A stretch of DNA of 64,000 nt, taken from assembly GCA_965219125.1 (NCBI GenBank), contig CBDCMO010000001.1:310001-374000 (forward strand), written 5' to 3'. The position numbers were made by a program, and so were the translations under genes. The DNA is from JBBSOK01 sp965219125. Lineage in GTDB: Bacteria; Bacteroidota; Bacteroidia; Flavobacteriales; Flavobacteriaceae. Numbering within the stretch: position 1 is the first letter of the stretch; each line of letters starts with the position of its first letter. The notes beneath the pieces were generated by a model, which was not told where the DNA came from, searched no databases, and worked only from the letters and a program-made list of their open reading frames with translations. Positions 1 to 7,185 of this stretch are shown here, piece by piece.

Positions 1-1
1 G

Positions 2-100
2 CAGATTGATGATAATGTTGAAGAATTTAAGGAAGTTCAGAAAAAATGTTCCAAAATTTTAGGAATTGGAAAGTATTCAGGTCTAAATCTGAATAATTAA
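2..100 (+). CDS. C-terminal end of an unidentified protein (partial)
   Basis: An open frame enters from the left edge and ends at a TAA at 98-100, giving 32 residues that finish in GLNLNN. The stretch is charged and looks helical. It is too short to assign a family. The position upstream of a hydrogenase locus would suit a regulator or another hydrogenase-related gene, but that is only a guess. No upstream sequence is available to confirm that the frame is coding. Confidence 0.4.
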   Translation, partial: QIDDNVEEFKEVQKKCSKILGIGKYSGLNLNN

Positions 101-314
101 TTTTCATTTTGAAAAGATTAAATAACCTGAAATAAATAGTGAAATTGAAAATCCTTTCAAAAATATTTATATTTCTTAAATGACAGTAAAATCCTGTTAA
201 TTCTGTTAATTTCATATTTTTAACACTTCGTCATTAGTATAAGTTTATAAATTTTGTACTTTTAGTTATCTTCTAACAAAGAACTCATTTATTAATTCTA
301 AAACGTATTGAATT

Positions 315-1277
315 ATGGCAAATGTACTATGGTTGCAAGGAGGGGCGTGCAGTGGAAACACTATGTCTTTCTTAAATGCTGAAGAACCTTCAGTAGTAGA
401 ACTTATAACCGACTTTGGCTTAAATATTCTTTGGCACCCAACAACGGGTCAAGAAATAGGAGTTCAAGTTCAAGATTTGTTAAAAGAAATTATGTCCGGC
501 AAGATAAAGCTGGACATTTTTGTTTTTGAAGGCACAGTAATCCAAGGACCTGACGGTACCGGAACTATGAATTATTTTGCAGAACGACCACAAATGGATT
601 GGGTGAAAGACCTTTCAAGTGTTGCAGAATATGTGGTTGCCATTGGCGATTGCGCTACTTGGGGAGGCATTCCAGCTGTTCCGCCAAATCCGAGCGAATC
701 TACAGGGATGCAATTCCTTAAAAAAGAAAAGGGTGGTTATCTAGGCAAGGACTTTGTTTCAAAAGGTGGTCTACCAGTAATAAACATTCCGGGTTGTCCT
801 GCGCATCCAGATTGGATAACTCAAATCTTGGTCGCTATTTCCGTAGGAAGAATTGGTGATGTTTTAATTGATGACTTTCAAAGACCAAAAACGTTCTTCA
901 CAGATTTTGTACAGACAGGTTGTACCAACGTTGTCAATTTCGCTCAAAAGGTAGATGGCGGCTTCGGGAAAAGAGGACATGGTTGTTTATTTTTCGAAGT
1001 AGGCTGCAGAGGACCAATGACGCACGCAAGCTGTAATAATATTCTTTGGAATAGAACCAATAGTAAAACCAGGGCCAACCATCCTTGTTTGGGTTGCACG
1101 GAACCTGGATTTCCGCACCACGATCTTAAAAAAGGAAGCGTTTTCAAAACGATGAAGTATATGGGTGTATTTCCGAAGGAAGTACCAACCGGTAATTCAA
1201 AATTAGGATATTATATTGAAGCGGGTTTTCAAAAAATTACGCCTAACAATCACGCCGTTCAACAAGGGTCTAAATAA
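315..1277 (+). CDS. hupS: [NiFe] uptake hydrogenase small subunit, group 2a-like
   Basis: This is the iron-sulfur subunit that carries electrons away from the NiFe site of the adjacent large subunit. The N-terminus VLWLQGGACSGNTMSFLNAE (cluster-ligand Cys12) and the blocks GDCATWGG, NIPGCPAHPDWITQILVA and GCRGPMTHASC match the cyanobacterial HupS / group 2a pattern as I know it. Further cysteines in the C-terminal third (CLGCTEPGFP) supply the other cluster ligands. The 320-residue protein begins directly with the catalytic fold. There is no twin-arginine signal and no C-terminal membrane anchor, unlike periplasmic group 1 enzymes, so a cytoplasmic location is expected. The large subunit follows after 17 nt. 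The family call is firm; the subgroup rests on remembered motifs. Confidence 0.95.
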   Translation: MANVLWLQGGACSGNTMSFLNAEEPSVVELITDFGLNILWHPTTGQEIGVQVQDLLKEIMSGKIKLDIFVFEGTVIQGPDGTGTMNYFAERPQMDWVKDLSSVAEYVVAIGDCATWGGIPAVPPNPSESTGMQFLKKEKGGYLGKDFVSKGGLPVINIPGCPAHPDWITQILVAISVGRIGDVLIDDFQRPKTFFTDFVQTGCTNVVNFAQKVDGGFGKRGHGCLFFEVGCRGPMTHASCNNILWNRTNSKTRANHPCLGCTEPGFPHHDLKKGSVFKTMKYMGVFPKEVPTGNSKLGYYIEAGFQKITPNNHAVQQGSK

Positions 1278-1294
1278 TTTAAAACACTAAAGAA

Positions 1295-2887
1295 ATGTCA
1301 GTAAAAGAATTAAATATATCACCCGTGGGTCGTGTTGAAGGCGATTTGGATGTAAACGTTACCATAGATGATGGTAAAGTTGTTAAAGCCCATACCCAAG
1401 CCGCGATGTTTCGTGGTTTCGAAAAAATTATGGCAGGCAAGGATCCACAATCAGGATTAATTGTTACGCCAAGAATCTGCGGAATTTGTGGAGGCTCTCA
1501 CCTTTATTGTGCCTCTTCCGCGCTTGACACTGCTTGGAAAACAAAATTGCCGCCGAATGCCTTGCTTTTAAGAGCAATTGGACAGGCCAGCGAATCCATG
1601 CAAAGTAACCCTAGATGGTTTTACGCAATCTTCGCCACAGATATGGCCCACAAAAAATTTGCGGATAAACCCTTATATGAAGAAGTTGCAAAAAGATGGT
1701 CAGCCTATGTAGGAACAAGTTATCAAAAGGGATTGACCGTAAGTGGATTGCCAGTTCAGATTTACGCACTTTTTGGTGGGCAGTGGCCACATTCAAGTTA
1801 TATGGTGCCAGGAGGAGTTATGTGTGCGCCAACATTAAAAGATATTACCAGAGCACACGGAATTTTGGCCCAGTATAAAAACGATTGGCTGGAATCTGTC
1901 TGGCTCGGATGTTCTATTGAACGTTATATGCAAATCAAAACCTGGGATGAACTAATGGCTTGGGTTGATGAAAACGATTCCCAACGAAACAGCGATTTGG
2001 GTTTATATATAAGAGCAAGTCTAGAATTTGGTCTTGATACTTTCGGTCAAGGTGTTGGTAAATATATTGCCACTGGAACATACCTTCATAAAGATATGTA
2101 TAACAATCCAACGATCGAGGGAAGAAACAAAGCCCTTATCTGTCCAAGCGGAGTCTATGATGGTGAAAAATATTTAGAATTTGATCATTTGAAAGTTGGC
2201 GAGCATGTGGCCCACTCTTGGTATGAAGGTCAGGAAGATGGTCTTCATCCTTGGAAAGAACCGTTACCAAATCCTGTAAAATCCCAGCCATTAGACGAGA
2301 CAGATTTTGCAGGCAAATACAGTTGGGCAAAATCTCCAAGATATGATGGTATGGTTTGCGAAGCAGGACCATTGGCAAGGTGCGTTATGTATGCAAACCC
2401 TGCAAACCTTCCACACCAAACCAGAGATCCACTTTTCGGTGATATTATGAAAGTTAAAGGCCCAAGCGTGTTTGTAAGATCTTTAGCCAGAATGCACGAA
2501 ACAACATTACAATATACAAGTATTTCAAAATGGCTTTCAGAAATTGATCTTGATGGCGAATTCTATATTAAACCAGAAGAAAAAGACGGTTTTGGTTTCG
2601 GTGCTACCGAAGCAATTCGCGGCGCATTGGCACATTGGATTGAAATTAAAGACGGTGTTATCAAAAACTATCAGGTCGTTGCGCCAACTACTTGGAATGT
2701 TGGCCCGCAAGATAAAGATGGAAATCCAGGACCAATAGAATCAGCATTATTGGGAACACCAATTGACGATCCAAACGATCCAGTTGAGGTTGGTTTGGTT
2801 GCACGTTCATTCGATTCGTGTTTGGTCTGTACCGTTCACGCACATGATGATAAAAGTGGTCTGGAACTTTCCCGATTTAAACTTTAA
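1295..2887 (+). CDS. hupL: [NiFe] uptake hydrogenase large subunit, group 2a-like
   Basis: This is the catalytic subunit, oxidising H2 at a NiFe(CN)2CO centre. The N-terminal ligand motif RICGICGGSH contains Cys62 and Cys65. The C-terminal motif is FDSCLVCTVH, with Cys509 and Cys512, carrying DSC where group 1 enzymes have DPC. Fifteen residues follow His515, as expected of a precursor that is cleaved after that His once nickel is inserted. The length of 530 residues is normal. It is cotranscribed with the small subunit. The adjacent endopeptidase gene and the full hyp set support a functional enzyme. No physiological electron acceptor such as a cytochrome b is encoded next to it. Confidence 0.96.
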   Translation: MSVKELNISPVGRVEGDLDVNVTIDDGKVVKAHTQAAMFRGFEKIMAGKDPQSGLIVTPRICGICGGSHLYCASSALDTAWKTKLPPNALLLRAIGQASESMQSNPRWFYAIFATDMAHKKFADKPLYEEVAKRWSAYVGTSYQKGLTVSGLPVQIYALFGGQWPHSSYMVPGGVMCAPTLKDITRAHGILAQYKNDWLESVWLGCSIERYMQIKTWDELMAWVDENDSQRNSDLGLYIRASLEFGLDTFGQGVGKYIATGTYLHKDMYNNPTIEGRNKALICPSGVYDGEKYLEFDHLKVGEHVAHSWYEGQEDGLHPWKEPLPNPVKSQPLDETDFAGKYSWAKSPRYDGMVCEAGPLARCVMYANPANLPHQTRDPLFGDIMKVKGPSVFVRSLARMHETTLQYTSISKWLSEIDLDGEFYIKPEEKDGFGFGATEAIRGALAHWIEIKDGVIKNYQVVAPTTWNVGPQDKDGNPGPIESALLGTPIDDPNDPVEVGLVARSFDSCLVCTVHAHDDKSGLELSRFKL

Positions 2888-2910
2888 ATTAGTTAATCAG
2901 TTTATTATGA

Positions 2911-2950
2911 GACCTGTCCGATTTCAAAAGATCAGACGGGTCTTTATATT
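2911..2950 (+). terminator. Stem-loop between hupL and the protease gene
   Basis: A 12-bp stem (2911-2922 with 2931-2942, one mismatch and one G-U pair) encloses an 8-nt loop and is followed by TTTATATT. It lies in the only sizeable gap near the structural genes. It could be an attenuating terminator or a 3' stabilising hairpin that keeps hupSL mRNA more abundant than the accessory transcript. The weak U-run makes full termination unlikely. Confidence 0.5.
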
Positions 2951-2971
2951 AAAAAACAATATTCTTTAAAA

Positions 2972-3454
2972 ATGATAAAAACAGCAATAATGGGTTTTGG
3001 CAATCCTGTACGGAGTGATGATGCTGTTGGTATTTACGTCATAGAAAAGTTGAAGAAAATTCTAGGCGACCGAGAAGACATCAGCATTTTTGATATGGGA
3101 ACTTCAGCTTTTGAAGTGCTTTTCGGTTTAAAAGGGCACCAGCGAATTTTATTGGTTGATGCAGTTATTAACACAAATGAAGAAGTTGGAACCATTTTTA
3201 AAGTACCCGCGGAAGAGGTAATGAGTGCACCACAGGAAGATCCAATGGTTTTTTTGCACAGCATAAAGTGGGACCAAGCGTTGAGCTATGCAAAAAAAAT
3301 AATGCGGGACGAATATCCGGACGATATAGAAGTCTATTTAATTGCGGTTGAAAATACAGCGCTAGAAGTTGAATTAAGCAAGCCCGCACAAGATGCAGGA
3401 GATAAAGTGGTTCTACATATTTTGGAAGACTTAAATATTTCAATATCATCGTGA
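2972..3454 (+). CDS. Hydrogenase maturation endopeptidase (HupD/HycI/HupW family)
   Basis: The product removes the C-terminal peptide of the large-subunit precursor after nickel insertion. The N-terminus IMGFGNPVRSDDAVG is the family signature, with the nickel-sensing Asp in the SDDAVG block. The second region ILLVDAV and a His in FLHSIKWD fit the other ligands of this fold. The length of 160 residues is typical. It is the third gene of the hydrogenase operon, and its stop overlaps the GTG start of the next gene by 4 nt, which suggests translational coupling. Given its context it should act on the large subunit at 1295-2887. The exact symbol (hupD or hupW) is left open. Confidence 0.92.
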   Translation: MIKTAIMGFGNPVRSDDAVGIYVIEKLKKILGDREDISIFDMGTSAFEVLFGLKGHQRILLVDAVINTNEEVGTIFKVPAEEVMSAPQEDPMVFLHSIKWDQALSYAKKIMRDEYPDDIEVYLIAVENTALEVELSKPAQDAGDKVVLHILEDLNISISS

Positions 3455-3768
3455 ACGAAAAGCTGATATTAAAATCCTTGCATATTTATTTAGACGATTC
3501 TGTGGTCAAAACAATTTTTGAAGATGTAACGTCTGCCTTCGTAGTCTATAATAAAGAGCAGCACAATATTTTAATAACGCCGGTTACAAGTGATTGGTTT
3601 AAAAAAATGTATAAACCGGCTCAGTATATTCTGAAGGCTCGAAATTTGGAAGGAGATAAAACATTAGCGCTTGGAGATATTTTTATAGATAATGATCTGG
3701 AGGAAACCGATAGGGAACTTGAGGCAGAATTTATACTAAAAACAAAATTAATCAAGGTAAAATTGTAA
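3451..3768 (+). CDS. Small hydrogenase-locus protein, unknown function
   Basis: I do not recognise a family for this 105-residue protein. The chosen start is GTG, in a GTGA overlap with the protease stop, and that coupling is strong support that it is real. There is no signal peptide, membrane segment or cysteine cluster. The sequence alternates beta-like strands (TSAFVVYN, HNILITPV) with acidic stretches and ends in a lysine-rich tail (KTKLIKVKL), so a small soluble alpha/beta protein is likely. It lies between the maturation protease and a TPR protein, so a role in hydrogenase assembly or electron transfer is a reasonable inference but unproven. Confidence 0.8.
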   Translation: MNEKLILKSLHIYLDDSVVKTIFEDVTSAFVVYNKEQHNILITPVTSDWFKKMYKPAQYILKARNLEGDKTLALGDIFIDNDLEETDRELEAEFILKTKLIKVKL

Positions 3769-4044
3769 ATGATGCCGACCGAAGATTTACATAATCAAGA
3801 CAGCAAATGGCTGTTGGATGCCGAAGTCCGTTATTTTATTGATGAAATTAAAGGAAGATGGCAAGTTTCATTATTATTTATTGACACCAAGGATCCCAAG
3901 CGTTTTTTCATAAAAACCATTGGCGATTACCATTCAGAAAAATTAGCCATTATTTATGCCGAAAACATAACCAAGACTTCTGCTAAGGATGCCCGCGGAA
4001 CCCAAAAAGTAAAAATAGATGCTTACGATATTAACGACAACTGA
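3769..4044 (+). CDS. Small hydrogenase-locus protein, unknown function
   Basis: This 91-residue soluble protein starts immediately after the preceding stop (TAAATGATG, so Met1 or Met2 could be the start). Its 3' end overlaps the next gene by 26 nt. It has a central strand-rich segment (RWQVSLLFIDTKDPKRFFIK) and no cysteines, signal peptide or transmembrane helix. No family is recognised. The tight packing with the 105-residue gene upstream and the TPR gene downstream indicates a three-gene module tied to the hydrogenase rather than to general maturation. Confidence 0.8.
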   Translation: MMPTEDLHNQDSKWLLDAEVRYFIDEIKGRWQVSLLFIDTKDPKRFFIKTIGDYHSEKLAIIYAENITKTSAKDARGTQKVKIDAYDINDN

Positions 4045-5503
4045 TCATAAAAAACAAATTTCAGAAGTCATTTCAAAAGTTGAAAGGCTGGATGAATTGG
4101 TTACTGTGTCCATAGATGCCTTGGAAATTCCTTCAGAAAATAAAATTCTTGTTGTAAATGATTCCATTAAATCACCTTTGGATTGGCACGACACAGAACC
4201 CCCGTATGTTTTTCCTGAAATTGATTTTTCTGAAGAAAATTTATTGGCGCATATTTTTTTTAAATTGGGAAACCAGCAAAAAGCCTTTGAATATCTTTCC
4301 GAAGATACTCTACTTTACAATCATTTTTTAATCGCCACGCATTTGCTTTTTAGCTATCAAATTTCTTCGGAAATGATTGATTTCACCAGGAAGATCAAAC
4401 ATAACCAAGCAATTGTGCATCATTACGGAAATTTAGAGGAAACTATTCCTTTTCAAAAACTTCAGGATTTATATACTGAAGCGCTTGAAAAAGCTGAGAA
4501 TGACGAAATAAAAGTCTTTACCGCAAAACATTATCTCAACCTGCTTTTGGATGCCGGCATAATTGAGAAAGCCGAAACAATTCTAAAAAAAGTAAAGGAA
4601 ATTGCAATATCTGATGAAGCAATAAATGCATTGCGAATTCATGAAGCTTCCATTTTAATGGAAAAATTGCGCGTTCCTTACAATCCGAATCAATTAGAAA
4701 AAATACTTTCATTACAGCAAAAAAGCATTGCTTTTTATGAAGAGCGAGGTTTGCAGATTCAAGCAGGACTTTTGCTTACCGATGCCGCTGAGGTTGCTAA
4801 TTTCAGCAATGATTTTATTCTTTCAAAAGACTTGATAAACAAGGCAATTCAAATTTTTAAATCTGAAAACATCCCCGAGTTTTTGGGCGAGGCCGGACTT
4901 AAAAAAGCCATTTTACTGTACACTTGGTCAAAAAACGGAAGTCCACAATATTACAAAGCAGCGATTGCTGCGTTTCAGGATACTTTAAAAGTTTTTAAAC
5001 GGGATATTTTCCCAGAAAAATTTGCCCAAGTGCATCACCATTTAGCGCTGATTTATTCTGAAATGCCTTCTTCAGCAGAAGAAAAAGGAATTTGGAGTGC
5101 GTTTTCAGCTTCCTCTTTTAAAAATGCTTTGGAAATTTATGAAAAGGATAAATTTCCATACGAATTTGCAATGGTAAGCCACAATTACGCCACAGCATTA
5201 ATGAATTATCCCCCAGCAAAAATTCACGATAACTTGGCGAAAGCCGACGGTTTTTTTGAAGAAGCTCTGGAAATTAGAACAAGGTCAAAATATCCAATGG
5301 AACGAGCGCTCACACTTTTAAATCAATTGGAATTATACTGGCTAACCCACAATGAAACCAGTGAAGCTGAAGAAAAAAAGTTTCAACAAATGCTTTCAAA
5401 AGCAAAGGAAGTGAAGGATTTAGTGAATGAAGAAAATTTAATTGAGCAGGCTAATTCGCATTTAAAGCGGTTAGAACATTTAAAGAAAATTATCAGTAAA
5501 TAA
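4019..5503 (+). CDS. TPR-repeat protein of the hydrogenase locus
   Basis: This is a 494-residue soluble helical-repeat protein. The second half shows recurring TPR-like helices with a YEKDKFPYEFAMVSHNYATA pattern repeated about every 45-50 residues (roughly residues 315-440). The first 100 residues contain a beta-like segment followed by helices. It overlaps the previous gene by 26 nt and ends one base before hypA. TPR proteins are scaffolds, so it may bind the hydrogenase subunits, the two small proteins or the membrane. I recall TPR proteins in mycobacterial group 2a hydrogenase operons, but this needs a search. No catalytic motif is visible. Confidence 0.85.
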   Translation: MLTILTTTDHKKQISEVISKVERLDELVTVSIDALEIPSENKILVVNDSIKSPLDWHDTEPPYVFPEIDFSEENLLAHIFFKLGNQQKAFEYLSEDTLLYNHFLIATHLLFSYQISSEMIDFTRKIKHNQAIVHHYGNLEETIPFQKLQDLYTEALEKAENDEIKVFTAKHYLNLLLDAGIIEKAETILKKVKEIAISDEAINALRIHEASILMEKLRVPYNPNQLEKILSLQQKSIAFYEERGLQIQAGLLLTDAAEVANFSNDFILSKDLINKAIQIFKSENIPEFLGEAGLKKAILLYTWSKNGSPQYYKAAIAAFQDTLKVFKRDIFPEKFAQVHHHLALIYSEMPSSAEEKGIWSAFSASSFKNALEIYEKDKFPYEFAMVSHNYATALMNYPPAKIHDNLAKADGFFEEALEIRTRSKYPMERALTLLNQLELYWLTHNETSEAEEKKFQQMLSKAKEVKDLVNEENLIEQANSHLKRLEHLKKIISK

Positions 5504-5504
5504 C

Positions 5505-5852
5505 ATGCACGAAACATCTATTGTAAGTAGTATTATAAGAACATTAGAAGATGAATTTGAGGAGGAAAAACTCCGCAAAATGACAGGAATTTACATAAAA
5601 GTTGGCATTCTTTCAAATATAGAACCGCAATTGATGCAAAGCGCCTATCACGCGCACGGCCACGATAACGAATTCTATCACGACATCCCGATGTACATTG
5701 AGGTTACTGATATTAAAATTCAGTGTGAAACTTGCAATCATATTACAGACGTAAAAAACTATCGGTTTATTTGTGAAAACTGTGGGTTGCATAGTAAAAA
5801 TTTAATCCAAGGCGAAGAAATGCTCATTCATAAAGTGGAATTTGAAGATTGA
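5505..5852 (+). CDS. hypA: Hydrogenase nickel-insertion protein HypA
   Basis: HypA delivers nickel to the large-subunit precursor together with HypB. The N-terminal Met-His-Glu (MHETSIVSSI) is the nickel site. A zinc ribbon of two CxxC pairs (CETC and CENC, near residues 74-91) provides the structural zinc. The length of 115 residues is standard. It starts one base after the TPR gene stop, so it belongs to the same operon. The cognate hypB is not next to it: a DUF433/DUF5615 pair intervenes. Confidence 0.95.
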   Translation: MHETSIVSSIIRTLEDEFEEEKLRKMTGIYIKVGILSNIEPQLMQSAYHAHGHDNEFYHDIPMYIEVTDIKIQCETCNHITDVKNYRFICENCGLHSKNLIQGEEMLIHKVEFED

Positions 5853-5893
5853 ATTTTGATTTTGTATCTTTAAATTAATATAAATCTAATGTT

Positions 5894-6112
5894 ATGGAAC
5901 GAATAACGATAAATCCTAATATCTGCCACGGCAAGCCAACCATTCGGGGATTGCGATATCCTGTTGAAAATATACTTGAATTGCTAGCTTCGGGAATGAC
6001 TATAGAAGAATTGATAGAAGATTATCCTGATTTAGAGCGGGAAGATTTTTTGGCTTGTCTGGATTATGCAACTAAACTAGTTCGCTCAAAGCGTATTCAT
6101 AGAGTAGCCTGA
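5894..6112 (+). CDS. DUF433 antitoxin-like protein
   Basis: This 72-residue protein has the DUF433 pattern: an N-terminal ITINPNICHGKPTIRGLRYP segment followed by a winged-helix-like segment (EELIEDYPDLEREDFLACLDYA). DUF433 proteins are usually encoded directly before DUF5615 PIN-like proteins and are regarded as antitoxin/DNA-binding partners. Here the stop overlaps the ATG of the DUF5615 gene (TGATG). It is preceded by a 41-nt gap, the largest within this part of the operon, which may hold its own promoter. Its position inside a hydrogenase maturation operon is unusual. Confidence 0.85.
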   Translation: MERITINPNICHGKPTIRGLRYPVENILELLASGMTIEELIEDYPDLEREDFLACLDYATKLVRSKRIHRVA

Positions 6113-6462
6113 TGAAATTTATGGTTGATGCACAATTACCAAAATTACTTTCTGCTTTTTTAAATAGCAAAGGTTTTGATGCCGTCCATACACTGGATTT
6201 GCCTAACCAAAATAATTCCCAAGATGATGAAGTGATATTATTTGCAGATAATGAAAATAGAATTGTAATATCAAAAGACAGCGATTTCTTAGTGTCTTTT
6301 TTAATAATGGGTAAACCTCATAAACTTTTACTGGTCAGTACAGGAAATATAAAAAATAAAGAACTACTTTCAGTATTTGACAAGAATTTGATTGCTATTT
6401 CTGAGATATTTAAGAGAAGTAATTTGTTGGAAATTACAGAATTTGAATTAATTGAATATTAA
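6112..6462 (+). CDS. DUF5615 PIN-like toxin candidate
   Basis: This 116-residue protein begins MKFMVDAQLPKLLSAFLNSK. It carries an early Asp (D6) and the block ISKDSDF near residues 61-67, both typical of DUF5615 PIN-like folds whose acidic residues would coordinate Mg2+ for RNase action. It is translationally coupled to the DUF433 gene. Together they look like a type II toxin-antitoxin pair of the kind usually found scattered in cyanobacterial and Bacteroidota genomes. Toxicity has not been shown for most members, so the function is inferred. hypB starts 12 nt downstream. Confidence 0.83.
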   Translation: MKFMVDAQLPKLLSAFLNSKGFDAVHTLDLPNQNNSQDDEVILFADNENRIVISKDSDFLVSFLIMGKPHKLLLVSTGNIKNKELLSVFDKNLIAISEIFKRSNLLEITEFELIEY

Positions 6463-6474
6463 TAAAAAATTGAT

Positions 6475-7185
6475 ATGGCAGTAGAAAGATCAACAAAATC
6501 AGCACGCGGAACAGTTCATTGTGAAAACACAAACCTAAATTTGTTAAAGGCAAATGATTTTGTGGCCGATATAATCCGCCAAAAAATGGCAGATAGCAAT
6601 ACATTATTGATAAATGTTACTTCGTCAGCCGGAAGTGGAAAAACCACCTTGATGCAAAAAACCGCCCAAAAATTAAAAGAGAAAATACAAATGGCAGTAA
6701 TGGTTGGCGACCTTGAAACGGAACGCGATGCAATTAGAATCCGAGAAACAGGAATCCACGCAATGCAGATAGTAACCGGCGGCATTTGCCATTTGGAAGC
6801 GCAAATGGTGCATCAAGTTTTACCCCAATTTGATTTGGAAAACATCGATTTGCTATTCATTGAAAATGTAGGAAATTTGGTTTGCCCTTCGTCTTTTGAT
6901 TTGGGAGAAGATTTCCGTGTAACACTTATGGCGACTACCGAAGGCGACGATAAACCAAAAAAATATCCAAAAATGTTTATGACCAGTGATATGATGCTCA
7001 TTTCAAAATGCGACTTGTTGCCGTACGTTCCATTTTCTGTAGAAGCAGTAACCAAAGATGCGCTGGAAGTAAACCACGAACTGGAAATTATCCAAATTTC
7101 ATCCATAAATGATGAAGGTATTGATAATTGGTGCGATTGGCTGTTGGAAAAAGTAAAGCAAAAACAATTGGTGAACGTGCAGTAA
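6475..7185 (+). CDS. hypB: Hydrogenase nickel-incorporation GTPase HypB
   Basis: HypB is the GTPase that powers nickel transfer with HypA. The P-loop is SSAGSGKTT (residues 50-58). The interface metal site is visible as Cys-His in GGICHLEA and as a Cys in NLVCPSSFDLGE. The base-recognition motif is SKCDLLPY in place of NKxD, normal for the family. The N-terminus lacks the high-affinity CxxCGC motif of E. coli HypB and has no His-rich nickel storage stretch. The length is 236 residues. The stop overlaps the hypF start by one base (TAATG). Confidence 0.95.
   Translation: MAVERSTKSARGTVHCENTNLNLLKANDFVADIIRQKMADSNTLLINVTSSAGSGKTTLMQKTAQKLKEKIQMAVMVGDLETERDAIRIRETGIHAMQIVTGGICHLEAQMVHQVLPQFDLENIDLLFIENVGNLVCPSSFDLGEDFRVTLMATTEGDDKPKKYPKMFMTSDMMLISKCDLLPYVPFSVEAVTKDALEVNHELEIIQISSINDEGIDNWCDWLLEKVKQKQLVNVQ

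Noticed and set aside
101..314. Promoter or riboswitch upstream of hupS
   Set aside because: The 214-bp gap is AT-rich; TTTTG-like words exist but none has the spacing of a consensus promoter, and no conserved fold was recognised.
7128..7184. Earlier start for hypF
   Set aside because: It overlaps hypB and adds 19 residues before the acylphosphatase domain; the TAATG junction is the natural start.
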